Assembly: GCF_004217545.1 (NCBI RefSeq)
Contig: NZ_SHKY01000001.1
Span: forward strand, 558,001-622,000
Reading direction: 5' to 3'
Source of the DNA: Krasilnikovia cinnamomea
Lineage (GTDB): Bacteria > Actinomycetota > Actinomycetes > Mycobacteriales > Micromonosporaceae
DNA: 64,000 nucleotides
Shown: piece by piece, positions 50,250 to 58,872 of the stretch
How positions within the stretch are numbered: the stretch's first letter is position 1
Layout of the letters: the number at the start of each line of letters is the position of its first letter
The notes under the pieces: generated by a model
The model's input: only the letters and a program-made list of their open reading frames with translations
Told to the model about the DNA's origin: nothing
Databases searched by the model: none
Made by a program: the position numbers and the translations under genes

Positions 50250-50885
50250 TTACCCGTCGGCCTCGGCGGCGGTGAGTAGCCGTTGCGCGGTGCGCGGCGC
50301 GATACCCAGGCGGCGGGCCAGCTCCACGCCGAGGCCGCGCCGGTCGTGTCCGGCCTCGCGCGCTTCGGCCAGCAGTTCGGCGGCGAGTTGGAGGCGCGGG
50401 TCGTCGGCGTACGGGTGCGGTTTGTGAGGGCCGGTGGTGCCGCGGGTGCGGCCGGTGGACTGACGCCCGGTACGAGCGTCCGCGACGGCCCACACGGTGC
50501 GCCGGTACCAGCGCCGCCGCAGCCGCCCGTTCGAGAGGATCTCCACGTCGTCGGGCCGGTCACGTAGCTCGTCGGGAAGGTTACGGTACGAGCCGTACCC
50601 CATGATCTTCGCGGCCTCCCCCGAGCCGACGAGTTCGTCCGGGTCGCCGCTGCGGTCCACGGTCGTCAGGACGGCCAGCTTCGCTCGGCGATGCGCGGTG
50701 TGGAAGGCGTCGATCTCGTCTTGCCAGAACCATTCCTGCCCGGTGTCGTCGGTGAAGGCGTCGGGAAAACCGGTGTGCTCACGGTGCCGGTACCAATGGT
50801 TGACGGTGGAGCGGGCCGCGCCGGTGTGGGCCGCCACGCCGGACCGGTCCAGGGCGATGCGGGCGTCGAAGGTGCGTCGTGCCAC
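50250..50885 (-). CDS. HTH protein of the integrative element
   Basis: 211 residues from GTG 50885; GGGAGG directly abuts ATG 50894, so that ATG is too close and the GTG nine bases later fits. SGVAAHTGAARSTVNHWYRH is an N-terminal HTH, WFWQDEIDAFHTAHRRAK looks like a wing, and LARRLGIAPRTAQRLLTAAE at the C-terminus is a second HTH. Two DNA-binding ends suggest a regulator or replication/transfer accessory protein. First gene in line of the minus-strand element block as read from its 5' side is further right; this is the most distal. Confidence 0.65.
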   Translation of the reverse strand: MARRTFDARIALDRSGVAAHTGAARSTVNHWYRHREHTGFPDAFTDDTGQEWFWQDEIDAFHTAHRRAKLAVLTTVDRSGDPDELVGSGEAAKIMGYGSYRNLPDELRDRPDDVEILSNGRLRRRWYRRTVWAVADARTGRQSTGRTRGTTGPHKPHPYADDPRLQLAAELLAEAREAGHDRRGLGVELARRLGIAPRTAQRLLTAAEADG

Positions 50886-51194
50886 GCCGGTCATCCTCCC
50901 TCGTCTCACTCGCGCGGTGCCGCCGCAGTGGCGGTGGTGCGGGCCAGGCGGAGCGCTCGCCGCCGTGGTGGATCTCGATATCATCGGCGGACGCCCGACC
51001 CGGGGAAAGAAGCGGCCTGGTTATGCCGTGGTTGGGCCTCGGAGCCTGGGCGAGGTGGCCGGTCGGGGTTCGCGCACACCGGTTCCGGTGTGTCCCACCG
51101 GCCACCGCCCAAACCCCGCCCTCACCAATGCTGGTCGCCGGCGGCGTCACCCCCGTCATATGCGCGGAGGCGACGCCGCCGGGCATCGCGAACC
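50886..51194. other. 309-bp gap without a recognisable gene
   Basis: Between the HTH gene and the next minus-strand gene. I see no supported coding frame; the promoter of the HTH gene presumably lies here. Confidence 0.4.
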
Positions 51195-51566
51195 TCAGGA
51201 CCCGCCGCCGATGACTCGCCACGCGAACGAGGCCATGATCGTGATGGGCAGCGCGGCTATCTTCACCTGGGTCTTCGGAGTGGCGGCGTCGTAGACGGTG
51301 AGGATGGCGTTCGCGGTGGTGGCGTCCACGAAGACGCCGCCGATCTTGCGGGCGTTCCCGGCTTTCGCCTCCCGCAACATCGCGATGACGTGCGGGTCGC
51401 CGTCGGCCGCGTCATCGGGAATGGTCTCGTTCTCGGCGGCGTCCGGGCAGTCGGGGCAGTTGACCAGGTGCGGCTCGTCGGTGACCCGGGTGTCTGGCCC
51501 GTCGTCGGCGCCGCAGACGGCCTCTGGGTGGCGGGTGGAGCGTCCGTGGGTCCAGCGGGCCTTCAC
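51195..51566 (-). CDS. Hypothetical element protein
   Basis: 123 residues from GTG 51566, which overlaps the stop of the upstream frameshifted gene (GTGA). The N-terminal part has one CxxC (NCPDCPD) plus C in VCGADD, so it may bind zinc. The C-terminal part (VIAMLREAKAGNARKIGGVF, VDATTANAILTVYDA) looks like a small helical domain. I recognise no family. Confidence 0.6.
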   Translation of the reverse strand: MKARWTHGRSTRHPEAVCGADDGPDTRVTDEPHLVNCPDCPDAAENETIPDDAADGDPHVIAMLREAKAGNARKIGGVFVDATTANAILTVYDAATPKTQVKIAALPITIMASFAWRVIGGGS

Positions 51567-51962
51567 GGTGTCACCTGCTCGGGGTTGGCCGGCGCATCGA
51601 GGTCGGCCGGGTCGAGGGCGATCCCGAGGTGGGTCTTCACCGTCCCGTGAATGGCCAGCAGCAGGCCGATGAGGTCGGTGTTGATCCGCTCGTCGTAGTC
51701 GTGGGCGATGCGGCACGCGTCGCGCAGCGACCGCAAAGCGGTGGTGAACGCGGCCACGAGCGCGGCGTGGTCGTCGGCCCGGGTGCAGGCGACGATCTCG
51801 GCCGGGGGTGTAGCTGCGTTCCTCGCCGGTCGGGAAGCGCAGCTGTAGGCGGCGGATGTGGGTGGTATGTGGGGTCGAGTAGGTGATGTCGGTGATGGTG
51901 GCGAGGCGGTACTCGACCGGGTCGTGGGGCTGGCGTACGCGGGCGGTGTCGTTGAGTTCCAT
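51563..51962 (-). pseudogene. Element protein frameshifted at a C5 run
   Basis: From ATG 51962 the frame reads MELNDTARVRQPHDPVEYRL then RLQLRFPTGEERSYTP. The continuation AEIVACTRADDHAALVAAFT then TALRSLRDACRIAHDYDERI runs in another frame to the stop at 51563. Dropping one C from the CCCCC run (G5 on the plus strand, near 51806-51810) joins the two into one protein of about 133 residues. It is a conserved-looking element protein of unknown role. Confidence 0.6.
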
Positions 51963-52043
51963 AGGGGGTCTCCGATGACGGGTGTCGGTGCGTTTTTGGT
52001 GCGGGCCGAGACCGCCAGGGCTGGTGGTCTCGGCCCGCTGTGT

Positions 52044-52472
52044 TCAGTCGGCGGGCGCGGCGGCCGGGGCCGGGGTGTCGAGGTTTCCGCCGAGGTAGGT
52101 GGTCGCGGTGGCGGTCAGGGTGTCGAAGACGTCGCTGAGGGCGCGGTGCAGCAGGTCGTGTTCCTGTGCGGCGGTGATGGCGTGGTCGAGGATGGTGCGG
52201 ATGGCGGCGAGGTCGGTCTGCACGATCTCGCGGTGCGTGGTGAAGTCCCGTACGGCCAGTTCGTCGCGCCAGTGCCATGCGGTGATGCCGTCGCGGTACC
52301 GGACGCGGTACCGGTCGCCTTCGTGGATGCGCGGGCGGCGCAGGATGCCGATGACCACGCCGGGGTGTTCCTGATGTTCTTCGAGGACGAACCGGACGCG
52401 GACCAGGTCGCGGAGTTGCGGCTCGGGGCCCGTCGGTGCGAGGTGGCCGGGTTCGCCGGTGGTGTCGGTCAT
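52044..52472 (-). CDS. Hypothetical element protein
   Basis: 142 residues with GGAG upstream of ATG 52472. LRDLVRVRFVLEEHQEHPGV, then RYRVRYRDGITAWHWRDEL suggests a small beta barrel (KOW/SH3-like turn). The C-terminal half is helical (TILDHAITAAQEHDLLHRAL). Family unknown. Confidence 0.6.
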   Translation of the reverse strand: MTDTTGEPGHLAPTGPEPQLRDLVRVRFVLEEHQEHPGVVIGILRRPRIHEGDRYRVRYRDGITAWHWRDELAVRDFTTHREIVQTDLAAIRTILDHAITAAQEHDLLHRALSDVFDTLTATATTYLGGNLDTPAPAAAPAD

Positions 52473-52486
52473 GGCGGTGGGGCTCC

Positions 52487-52768
52487 TTAGCGGATTGGGT
52501 GGTCGTGTTCACCGCTGCCGTTGACCTCGAACGCGATGATCCGGTCGGTGGTCTCGGTGGCGTAGGCGCGCAGGTGCAGGTTGCGCAGGACGTCGGCGAT
52601 GACGGGGTCGAGGTCTTCGATCAGGGCGAGAGCGTCGAGCAGGCGGGGAGCGTGGAGGGCGTGCTGGCCGTCGCTCATGCCGCCGGAGGCGGGGGTGAGG
52701 TCGGGGTTGTTGGTCGAGCAGGGTGCGTGGCGTTCGGCGCAGGCGTACGCGGCGGCGTACTCCTGCAC
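52487..52768 (-). CDS. Hypothetical element protein
   Basis: 93 residues if started at GTG 52768; ATG 52679 is an alternative. The segment LLDALALIEDLDPVIADVLR is helical and the rest is polar (YATETTDRIIAFEVNG). A very similar gene order of short proteins is common in actinobacterial integrative elements. No ribosome site is convincing, so the start is uncertain. Confidence 0.45.
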   Translation of the reverse strand: MQEYAAAYACAERHAPCSTNNPDLTPASGGMSDGQHALHAPRLLDALALIEDLDPVIADVLRNLHLRAYATETTDRIIAFEVNGSGEHDHPIR

Positions 52769-52828
52769 GAGGGTCAGTAGGTCTCATGTTCGAGTTCCTT
52801 CGCGTGAAGGCTGTGGTGCGGCGTACCG

Positions 52829-52858
52829 CCGTGCGGCCGGACGACCCCGGCCGCACGG
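52829..52858 (-). terminator. Hairpin terminator
   Basis: Perfect 12-bp arms (52829-52840, 52847-52858; CCGTGCGGCCGG) with a 6-base loop, 13 bases downstream of the stop of the gene at 52872-53357. Confidence 0.6.
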
Positions 52859-52871
52859 CGGGTCCGCCGGG

Positions 52872-53357
52872 TCAGCGCTGGTGCGCGGGGGTGGCCGGGC
52901 CGGGCACGGTCGGCAGGGATGCCGGGGCGGTGCCGGTGGCCGGACCACCGGAGACCGGGTGGAGTTCGGCGTCGGGTTTGAGGCCGATGCGGTCGAGGGC
53001 GACGGCTCCGCAGGCGGTGAGCCGGCCGCCGAGGTTGAGGGCCTCGGTGCCGGTGAAGAGCACCGCGACGGGCCGTGCGCCGGTGTCGATGGCGCGGAGT
53101 TCGACCTTGCCGCCGGGCAGTGCCCGGACCGGCATGAATCCTTCGGCGGTGGCCTGTTCCGGGAACGCCGGGAGGACGGCCCGTTCGACTTCGCGGAGCC
53201 GGTGCGCGGCGATCTCGTCCCATTGCCGTTGCCCGGCGAGGTGGAGCTGCTGCTCGTCGTGGTCGAGTTCGTAGGCGGCGGCGATGCGGTGGGCGGTGCT
53301 GTTCTGGTATGCCTCGCACAGGTGGCCGATAAGGTTCATCAGCTCGTCGGATCTCAT
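52872..53357 (-). CDS. Hypothetical element protein
   Basis: 161 residues from ATG 53357, chosen because GGAGG lies 7 bases upstream; ATG 53372 is less likely. The helical N-terminal half (LMNLIGHLCEAYQNSTAHRI) and the beta-rich centre (MPVRALPGGKVELRAIDTGA) suggest a folded two-part protein. It lies between two hairpin terminators, so it forms a single transcription unit. No known family. Confidence 0.6.
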   Translation of the reverse strand: MRSDELMNLIGHLCEAYQNSTAHRIAAAYELDHDEQQLHLAGQRQWDEIAAHRLREVERAVLPAFPEQATAEGFMPVRALPGGKVELRAIDTGARPVAVLFTGTEALNLGGRLTACGAVALDRIGLKPDAELHPVSGGPATGTAPASLPTVPGPATPAHQR

Positions 53358-53567
53358 GGTGGGTGCCTCCATCGGCGTAGAGCCGGATCGGGTGGAGTCG
53401 GGTGAAGGCGCGCTCGTGGCCGTGGCGGCGGATCGCCGCCGGGCCGGTGGCGCTGGTGCCGGGCCGCCGCCGGGCGGACGGCACGGCCCCGGTGGGCAGC
53501 GCGGGCCGGGCGCGCGGGCCGTCGCCGAGCCGCATGCGCGACGCCGGGCGGGGTCGCCCTGCCGGGG

Positions 53568-53611
53568 CCGGGGCCGCCGTGCGCCACCAACGGCGGCGGT
53601 GGCGGCCCCGG
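53568..53611 (-). terminator. GC-rich hairpin, probable terminator
   Basis: Arms 53568-53578 and 53601-53611 (CCGGGGCCGCC) pair perfectly around a 22-base interior that can pair further. It is 14 bases downstream of the DUF932 stop. Confidence 0.5.
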
Positions 53612-53624
53612 TGCCGCAGGCGCA

Positions 53625-54611
53625 TCACACGGCGAGCAGGTCGAACGCGCGGGCCTTCACCTCGGCCCCGGCCCCGGTGAGCGCCCGGGTAGCGCGGACG
53701 GTGTCGGTCTTGGCGGGGGCGAAGTGGTCGACGTACTCGGTGATGGCCTGGTATCCGGCCCACCGAGTGCCCTTGATCGCCTTCTGAGTGTCCGCGTCCC
53801 GGATCAGGTACCGCAACGTGGAGGTCCGCTGTTTGGCGTTGTTCTTCGCCACGTCGGAGGCGTCGTCGGCCAGCGGCCACACCTCAGCGATGATCTTCTC
53901 GAACTCGCCCATGGTCAGCGCCTCGTTGAGCATCTTCTCCGCGTCGGTCTCGAACGCGGTGAAGTGCTTCCACACCAGACCCAGCGCCTCGCGGGCCTCG
54001 CTGATCTGCGCGTGAACGTTCGAGGTGTGCCGGAACGTGTACGAGCCCTGCGACCGGGCGTAGGCCATGCGCTGGGTGTTCGCGCACACGATCCGGACCG
54101 GGGTCGCGTCCAGCCGCAGCGAGGCGGTCCCGTCGTGCGAGGTGGTGGCGGCCAGGTAGAGGTCCATCCGGTCCACCCCGGCGATCTCCATCGCGTCGGG
54201 GAGCTTCATCGTGACGAAGACGCTCTTGCCTTTGCGCATCGAGCCGGCCGTGTCGAAGTGCGCGCCGGACTCGTCGACGAGCAGGTTCAGCATCTCGGCG
54301 ACCTGCTCGTTCTGCACGGTGGCGTAGTCGTCGCCGACCACGCCGAGGTACTCGGTCGCCCCGGTCTGGGGGTTGGTCCGCACGGTCATCCACTTGTCGG
54401 GGCAGTCGACCTTCGTGACGCCCTTGGCGTTGACCTCGATGCCCTGCAGCGGGATCTTGCGGACCTCCCAGCCGCCGAGCCATGCCTTGGTCATGACCTG
54501 CTCGGCGGTCATGCACTCGTCGGTGATCTGGCCGAGCTGGTGCCACGCCGACTGGCGGGCAGAGGCGAAGGCAGTCTCGCCGTTCGCGAGACGCTCGAGT
54601 TCGTGTGCCAT
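53625..54611 (-). CDS. DUF932 phage/plasmid-like protein
   Basis: 328 residues from ATG 54611 (GGAAGGGAA 9 bases upstream). WHQLGQITDECMTAEQVM, LGVVGDDYATVQNEQVAEML and FVTMKLPDAMEIAGVDRMDL, then RIVCANTQRMAYARS, match the DUF932 family (phage/plasmid-related TIGR03299 type). Such proteins are widespread on actinobacterial plasmids and elements; the molecular role is unknown. It is the longest of the accessory genes in this stretch. Confidence 0.85.
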   Translation of the reverse strand: MAHELERLANGETAFASARQSAWHQLGQITDECMTAEQVMTKAWLGGWEVRKIPLQGIEVNAKGVTKVDCPDKWMTVRTNPQTGATEYLGVVGDDYATVQNEQVAEMLNLLVDESGAHFDTAGSMRKGKSVFVTMKLPDAMEIAGVDRMDLYLAATTSHDGTASLRLDATPVRIVCANTQRMAYARSQGSYTFRHTSNVHAQISEAREALGLVWKHFTAFETDAEKMLNEALTMGEFEKIIAEVWPLADDASDVAKNNAKQRTSTLRYLIRDADTQKAIKGTRWAGYQAITEYVDHFAPAKTDTVRATRALTGAGAEVKARAFDLLAV

Positions 54612-54789
54612 GACAGGTGTTCCCTTCCGATGGTTAGTGATGCGGTGTGGGTGGCGCCGCCGCCGGGGTTCGCGTCCCGGCGGCGCGCCGTCACAAGCAA
54701 TGTTTCCTACCTCCACGGGGCGATCAAGGCCGTCGGCTGGAGCCGATGAAGGTTTCTGCGGCCAGTCTGACGGCCGCGATCCGGGGCGG

Positions 54790-55242
54790 TCACCGGGTGC
54801 CGGGGCCGGGGTGCAAACGCCCGTCCGGGCCGTACACATAGGCGCGCACGGTGCGGAACGGGGCCGGCAGGTAGACGGTGAACCCGTGTTCGGGCAGGTA
54901 CATCGACCGGCAGGTGCGTGATGCCCAGCCTGCACCCGGCGGGTTTGTCGCCGTGCGAGCCGGGCGGCATGATGCCCGCGCTCGGCCGGTCGGCTTGGGC
55001 GCGCCGGTGCCGGGCGAGGGCAACGTGTAGGCACAACGTGACCGCGACCATGCACTCCGGACGGCCGGGCGGGTCGGTGTAGCGGCGTAGCTGTGCCGCG
55101 CGGCGACGCTCGCACGAGTGGGCTGGACAGCGCGTGTGCCGATGAAGGCCACGAGCGATTTCGTCGGTTCGCCGCACAGCGAGCACCGCCGTTCAACCGC
55201 AAGCCTGGTGGAAACGATCGTGTTGATTGTCGTGAAGTCCAC
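54790..55242 (-). pseudogene. Element Cys-containing protein with two compensating frameshifts
   Basis: From GTG 55242 the frame reads DFTTINTIVSTRLAVERRCS LCGEPTKSLVAFIG. The matching continuation is in a second frame (SCERRRAAQLRRYTDPPGRP, then VAVTLCLHVALARHRR and GDKPAGCRLGITH), and the end returns to the first frame (MYLPEHGFTVYLPAPFRTVR AYVYGPDG). Recurrent element proteins in actinomycetes, from memory, have this order (CxxCG, YTDPP..ECM, ALCPH.ALARHRR, LPAPFRTVRAYVY). So there is a frame change near 55125 and one near 54910. The first frame stays open throughout, so it could be called as one longer gene. Confidence 0.5.
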
Positions 55243-55467
55243 GTGCCTACCGCCGCTGCCGGTGTTGGCGTGCACGTTGACCGGCGGAATCGGCAGGCCG
55301 CGCCGGGCGTCTCGCGGCCGGGCCGCCAACCCGGGCGGAAGGTCCGGCGTCGGCCGGCCCCAGGGCCGGTGCCGGTCACCGGTCGGCACCGCGCGGGGTG
55401 TCCACCGTGACCAGACCCGGCGCCGTCGCCCCACGGTGGGCGTCTGTCGAGGCGGGTACCGGGACCG

Positions 55468-55668
55468 TGGGCGCCGCACCGGGCGGGCGTCGGCGGGACG
55501 GTAGCCGGCCGGGCCGACGACCGGACACAGCGGTTCGCCGTCCGGATGTGACCAGCGCGACCGGGGGCCGGCGGCGGTCACCCATTGGCGGGGCGGGCAC
55601 CGGCGGGCCGGCTCGCCGCATTCCGGGCACGCCAGGTGGCGGCGTACCCGACGGATGTGGATCTTCAT
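55468..55668 (-). CDS. Small zinc-ribbon element protein (3' end uncertain)
   Basis: From ATG 55668 the protein begins MKIHIRRVRRHLACPECGEP ARRCPPRQW with one CxxCG and a further Cys, followed by GEPLCPVVGPAGYRPAD. After about residue 67 the frame loses protein-like character, but it has no stop until 54790. I therefore give only the supported part. A frameshift in between is possible. Confidence 0.45.
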
Positions 55669-55755
55669 CGAGGGGTCTCCGTTCGGTGGGGTGGTGCGAG
55701 GTCGGCGTGCGGCGGGGCCGGGACGCTGCCCGCGCCCCGGCCCCCGTGCGGGTGG

Positions 55756-56937
55756 TCACGCTGCCCGCGCCTCGTCGTCGGTCGAGGCGTCCGCCGCGTT
55801 GTCGGTCTGGGTGTCGGGCGCGTCGGTGGTGGTGTCGCTGATCGCGGGGCGGGTCATCAGCGCGGCGACCTCGTCGGACGGGGCCGGTGCGGTGTCGGCC
55901 AGGGCGTACTTGACGGGCGCCTCGCTGGTCAGCACCACCGCCCCGGCGGCGGACAGGCGACCCAACGCGTTCAGGCACGCGCCTGAGCTGCGGCCACCCA
56001 ACTCCCGGCCCACGGTGCCCGGGGTGACCTCGTGACCGGGACCGAGGTCGCGCATGAACGCTTCCACCTGGTTGCGCAGGCCGTTCTTGCCGAGCTTCGA
56101 CGTCCCGTCGGTGTTGACCTCACCCGTGGTGCGACCGGTGCGGCGGGTGGTCACGGTCGCGCCGGTCCGCACGCGGTGACGGTGCCCGCATGTGCACACG
56201 CACTCCCGGTATGGGGCCGCGTTGGCAAGGTCCACCGTACTCAGATCGGCGTCACCGCGAACCCACAGTTCCGGGGCGGCGTCGCTGCCGCCCGGCTGGC
56301 GCACCGCCGCCCCGGCAACCTCCATAGCGGTCAGCACCCGCGCCACCACCGGACCGCGAAGCCCGGATTCCTCGGCCACGTCGGCGGCGGTCACACCGTC
56401 GGGGTGGTCACCCAGGACGCCCGCCACCATCACGATCTTGAAGTGGTCCGCGCTGCCCGACGGCGCACCCGATACCGGCACAGCGGACACCGGCACAGCG
56501 GGCACCGCCGCCGCCAGCGTCGACCCCGCCGCGTTGCTGGCGTCGTCAGGCTCATCGGTACCTGCCGCGTCGCTGGCGTCGCCGGGCTCGTCAGCACCGG
56601 CGGCGTCGGATGTGACGGCGACGTCCTCGGTGGGGGCGTCGTCCGTCGTGAGGGCATCGTGGGTGGTGATGGTGTCGGCGGGCATGTCGGTCTCCTCGTC
56701 AGCGGTGATGGCGGCGGTGGGGCGCCAGATGTCGGCGGCCTTGCGGGTGCCGTTGGTGGGGCCAGGCGTGCGGGTGGCGGTGCCGTCGTTTTCCATGGCG
56801 ACCAGCACCTTTGCGGCGGTGGAGGCGCCCACGCGGGCGGCGGCGGCGAGGTCGCGGGTGGTGATGCCGTCAGGGTGGGCGATCAGGGTGCGCGCGATGG
56901 CCTTGGCGGTGGGGGTGGCGGTAGCGGCGGCAGACAT
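55756..56937 (-). CDS. Winged-helix/MarR-like DNA-binding element protein
   Basis: 393 residues from ATG 56937 (GGAGG 8 bases upstream). Three winged-helix-like segments can be seen: AKAIARTLIAHPDGITTRDL AAAARVGASTAAKVLVAME (residues 13-50), VAGVLGDHPDGVTAADVAEE with RGPVVARVLTAMEVAG in the middle, and AFMRDLGPGHEVTPGTVGRE with GACLNALGRLSAAGAV near the C-terminus. Between them lie an acidic linker with a 12-residue repeat (DAAGADEPGDAS) and a Cys/His patch (CVCTCGHRH). It may regulate the element or act in its replication. DNA repeats: 56474-56503 and 56531-56602. Confidence 0.65.
   Translation of the reverse strand: MSAAATATPTAKAIARTLIAHPDGITTRDLAAAARVGASTAAKVLVAMENDGTATRTPGPTNGTRKAADIWRPTAAITADEETDMPADTITTHDALTTDDAPTEDVAVTSDAAGADEPGDASDAAGTDEPDDASNAAGSTLAAAVPAVPVSAVPVSGAPSGSADHFKIVMVAGVLGDHPDGVTAADVAEESGLRGPVVARVLTAMEVAGAAVRQPGGSDAAPELWVRGDADLSTVDLANAAPYRECVCTCGHRHRVRTGATVTTRRTGRTTGEVNTDGTSKLGKNGLRNQVEAFMRDLGPGHEVTPGTVGRELGGRSSGACLNALGRLSAAGAVVLTSEAPVKYALADTAPAPSDEVAALMTRPAISDTTTDAPDTQTDNAADASTDDEARAA
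56474..56602 (-). repeat. Tandem repeats inside the winged-helix gene linker
   Basis: Two 15-bp units ACCGGCACAGCGG(A/G)C at 56474-56503 (encoding repeated VPVSA) and two diverged 36-bp units at 56531-56566 and 56567-56602 (encoding the acidic 12-residue repeat). Both are in frame and should change only the linker length. Confidence 0.7.
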
Positions 56938-57260
56938 GACAATGACCTCCACAGAAAAGGGGGAAAGCGAATTCCGCATTCGGCGCCGGTGCGTCTTTGT
57001 CTTTGCGGTTTCGCCGGGGCGTTTGTTGGTGCCCACGTCCATGGACGCTCTGCACACGACTAATGTCAACCCGGGTGCCGAACTTTTTCGGGCCCGCCCG
57101 GGCCTCGGTTTTCGGGATGTCGCGCTCATGTTCCTAGCGTTTGCGGCCGCTGTGCGCCACGCTCAGCGCCTACTGATTGGCGCCGGCATATCGGTATGGG
57201 GTGCGCGTGCCGTGGGCCGGACGGGGGCGCTGGGCGGGCACCGATTTTGCCGGGAACACG

Positions 57261-57292
57261 CCGCGCGCCCGGCCAGTCGGCCGGGCGCGCGG
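57261..57292 (-). terminator. Strong hairpin terminator
   Basis: Perfect 14-bp arms (57261-57274, 57279-57292; CCGCGCGCCCGGCC) with a 4-base loop, 17 bases downstream of the stop of the gene at 57310-57708. Confidence 0.7.
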
Positions 57293-57309
57293 GATGCGGG
57301 TCGGTGCGG

Positions 57310-57708
57310 TTACCGCATGGTCGCGTTGATCATGGCCGTGAGCCCGTCAGAGATGGCCCGCCACTGGTCGCGGTTCGGGGTCTCACCGGGTGCGCCCTGT
57401 AGTTCGATGTGGTGCACAGCCCCGGTGCCGTCGGCGGCTAGCACGATGCGCTGGGCGGGCAGGATGACGACGTATGCGGCCAGGTCGCCGTCTACCGGGA
57501 CGCGGCGGGCGGCGGGAATCATCTCCGCCAGGGTGTCGCCGATGGCATCTGCCGCGAGCCGGTCGGGCGCGACGGGCAGCCGATGGCCGGTGATGATGCC
57601 GTTATCGATCTCCAACGCGTACACGGTCGGCAAGACGCTACGGGCGCCGTAGTACCCGGCAGCCCTAACGACGGCATCGGCGGTGCGGCTGTGCGGGGTG
57701 GCGGTCAT
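57310..57708 (-). CDS. Hypothetical element protein
   Basis: 132 residues with GAAAGGTG upstream of ATG 57708. YALEIDNGIITGHRLPVAPD, DLAAYVVILPAQRIVLAADG and TGAVHHIELQ look like a compact alpha/beta protein; I know no family. It has its own terminator and is a separate unit between the conjugation genes and the DNA-binding protein. Confidence 0.6.
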   Translation of the reverse strand: MTATPHSRTADAVVRAAGYYGARSVLPTVYALEIDNGIITGHRLPVAPDRLAADAIGDTLAEMIPAARRVPVDGDLAAYVVILPAQRIVLAADGTGAVHHIELQGAPGETPNRDQWRAISDGLTAMINATMR

Positions 57709-57837
57709 GTCGTTGCACCTTTCGGGTCGTTATTGCTACCTACCCATGGACGCTCGATTAGCCGCCTAAGTCAAGCCCGTGAATGTGCGGAATCTCTCTT
57801 TATCGAATGCCGCTTGTCGCGCCGTTGTGGATTTCAG

Positions 57838-58872
57838 TTATTGCGGGACGACACGCCGAATGGTGGCCACGTCGGACGCCCATCCGGATAGGCGGCTGAT
57901 CTTCACGACGTCGCCCGTTTTCGGGGCTTGGATCAGCAGCCCGGACCCGAGCGCCATGCCCACGTGTCTGGGGTCGGCGCGGGTGCCGTCGCTGCCCGGG
58001 ATCAGGATCAGGTCACCGGGGCGCACGTCGGCCAGGCTGCCCACCGGCGTCCCCGCGTGGACCTGTTCGTGGGTGGTGCGCGGTAGCCGGATGCCGGCCG
58101 CCCGGTACGCCTGTTGCATCAGCGATGAACAGTCGCACTGGTGCGCCGGGACGCCGGAACGTGGGGCGGTGCAATCGCCGCCGAACGTGTACGGCGTGCC
58201 CAACTGTCCCAACGCCCACCGGATAGCGACTACCACCGGGGCCGGGGTGTCGGCCGGCAGGGTGAACCCTGGCGGCAGCGCCGGCAGGTCCCCGCCCGGC
58301 CCACCGACGATGCCACCGTCACAGGTGATCCCGCCCGTGTACGCGGCGGCGACGATGGCGGCGGCGGTCGCCTCGTGTGTGGCGTACGCGTCCGGGTACG
58401 CGCTGCGTTGCACGGCCTGCGCGGCGTCGGTCAGCGGCAGTGTCTGCCACCGGGGCACTGCGAGCAGGTGCCGGTAGAACGACGTGGCCGCGTGGTCGGG
58501 GTTCATGATCTCCGCCGGGGTGCCCCACCCCTGCGACGGCCGTTGTTGGAACAGCCCCAACGAGTCGTGATCGTTGGCCGCACCGAGGTCCCCTAGGTTG
58601 ACCAGATCGGACTCCTGGAGCGCGGTGGCGACGGCGATCACCCACCCGCGCGGCGGCACCCGCAGCCGCTGCCCGACCCCGACGATCACGGCCGCGTTGC
58701 CCGCCTGTTCGGCGGTGAGCCCCGCCGGGGTCGCGCCCGGCGTGGTGGCGACGGCGGTGCACGCGTAGGCGGCACCGCCCCCGAACACCGCCCCGATCAC
58801 CCCGGCGGCAGCGGCGACCAGCACCACCAGCGCCGCCACCGCCACCGCGACCCCGGCTGCTAGCCGTCCCAC
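57838..58872 (-). CDS. NlpC/P60 cell-wall hydrolase of the conjugation system
   Basis: 344 residues. An N-terminal membrane helix or signal (VALVVLVAAAAGVIGAVFGG) precedes a lysozyme-like segment: ALQESDLVNLGDLGAANDHD SLGLFQQRPSQGWG (with a catalytic-type Glu), as in conjugative lytic enzymes. The C-terminal NlpC/P60 domain has the Cys in HQCDCSSLMQQAYRAAG, His in DPRHVGMAL and LGTPYTFGG before it. It should open the wall for the transfer machine (VirB1-like role). Its start overlaps the end of the replication-relaxation gene. Confidence 0.88.
   Translation of the reverse strand: MGRLAAGVAVAVAALVVLVAAAAGVIGAVFGGGAAYACTAVATTPGATPAGLTAEQAGNAAVIVGVGQRLRVPPRGWVIAVATALQESDLVNLGDLGAANDHDSLGLFQQRPSQGWGTPAEIMNPDHAATSFYRHLLAVPRWQTLPLTDAAQAVQRSAYPDAYATHEATAAAIVAAAYTGGITCDGGIVGGPGGDLPALPPGFTLPADTPAPVVVAIRWALGQLGTPYTFGGDCTAPRSGVPAHQCDCSSLMQQAYRAAGIRLPRTTHEQVHAGTPVGSLADVRPGDLILIPGSDGTRADPRHVGMALGSGLLIQAPKTGDVVKISRLSGWASDVATIRRVVPQ

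Noticed and set aside
52774..53880. Long Arg/Pro-rich minus-strand open frame
   Set aside because: It is a shadow of the DUF932 and 161-residue genes in another frame, with no ribosome site and arginine-rich low-complexity sequence.
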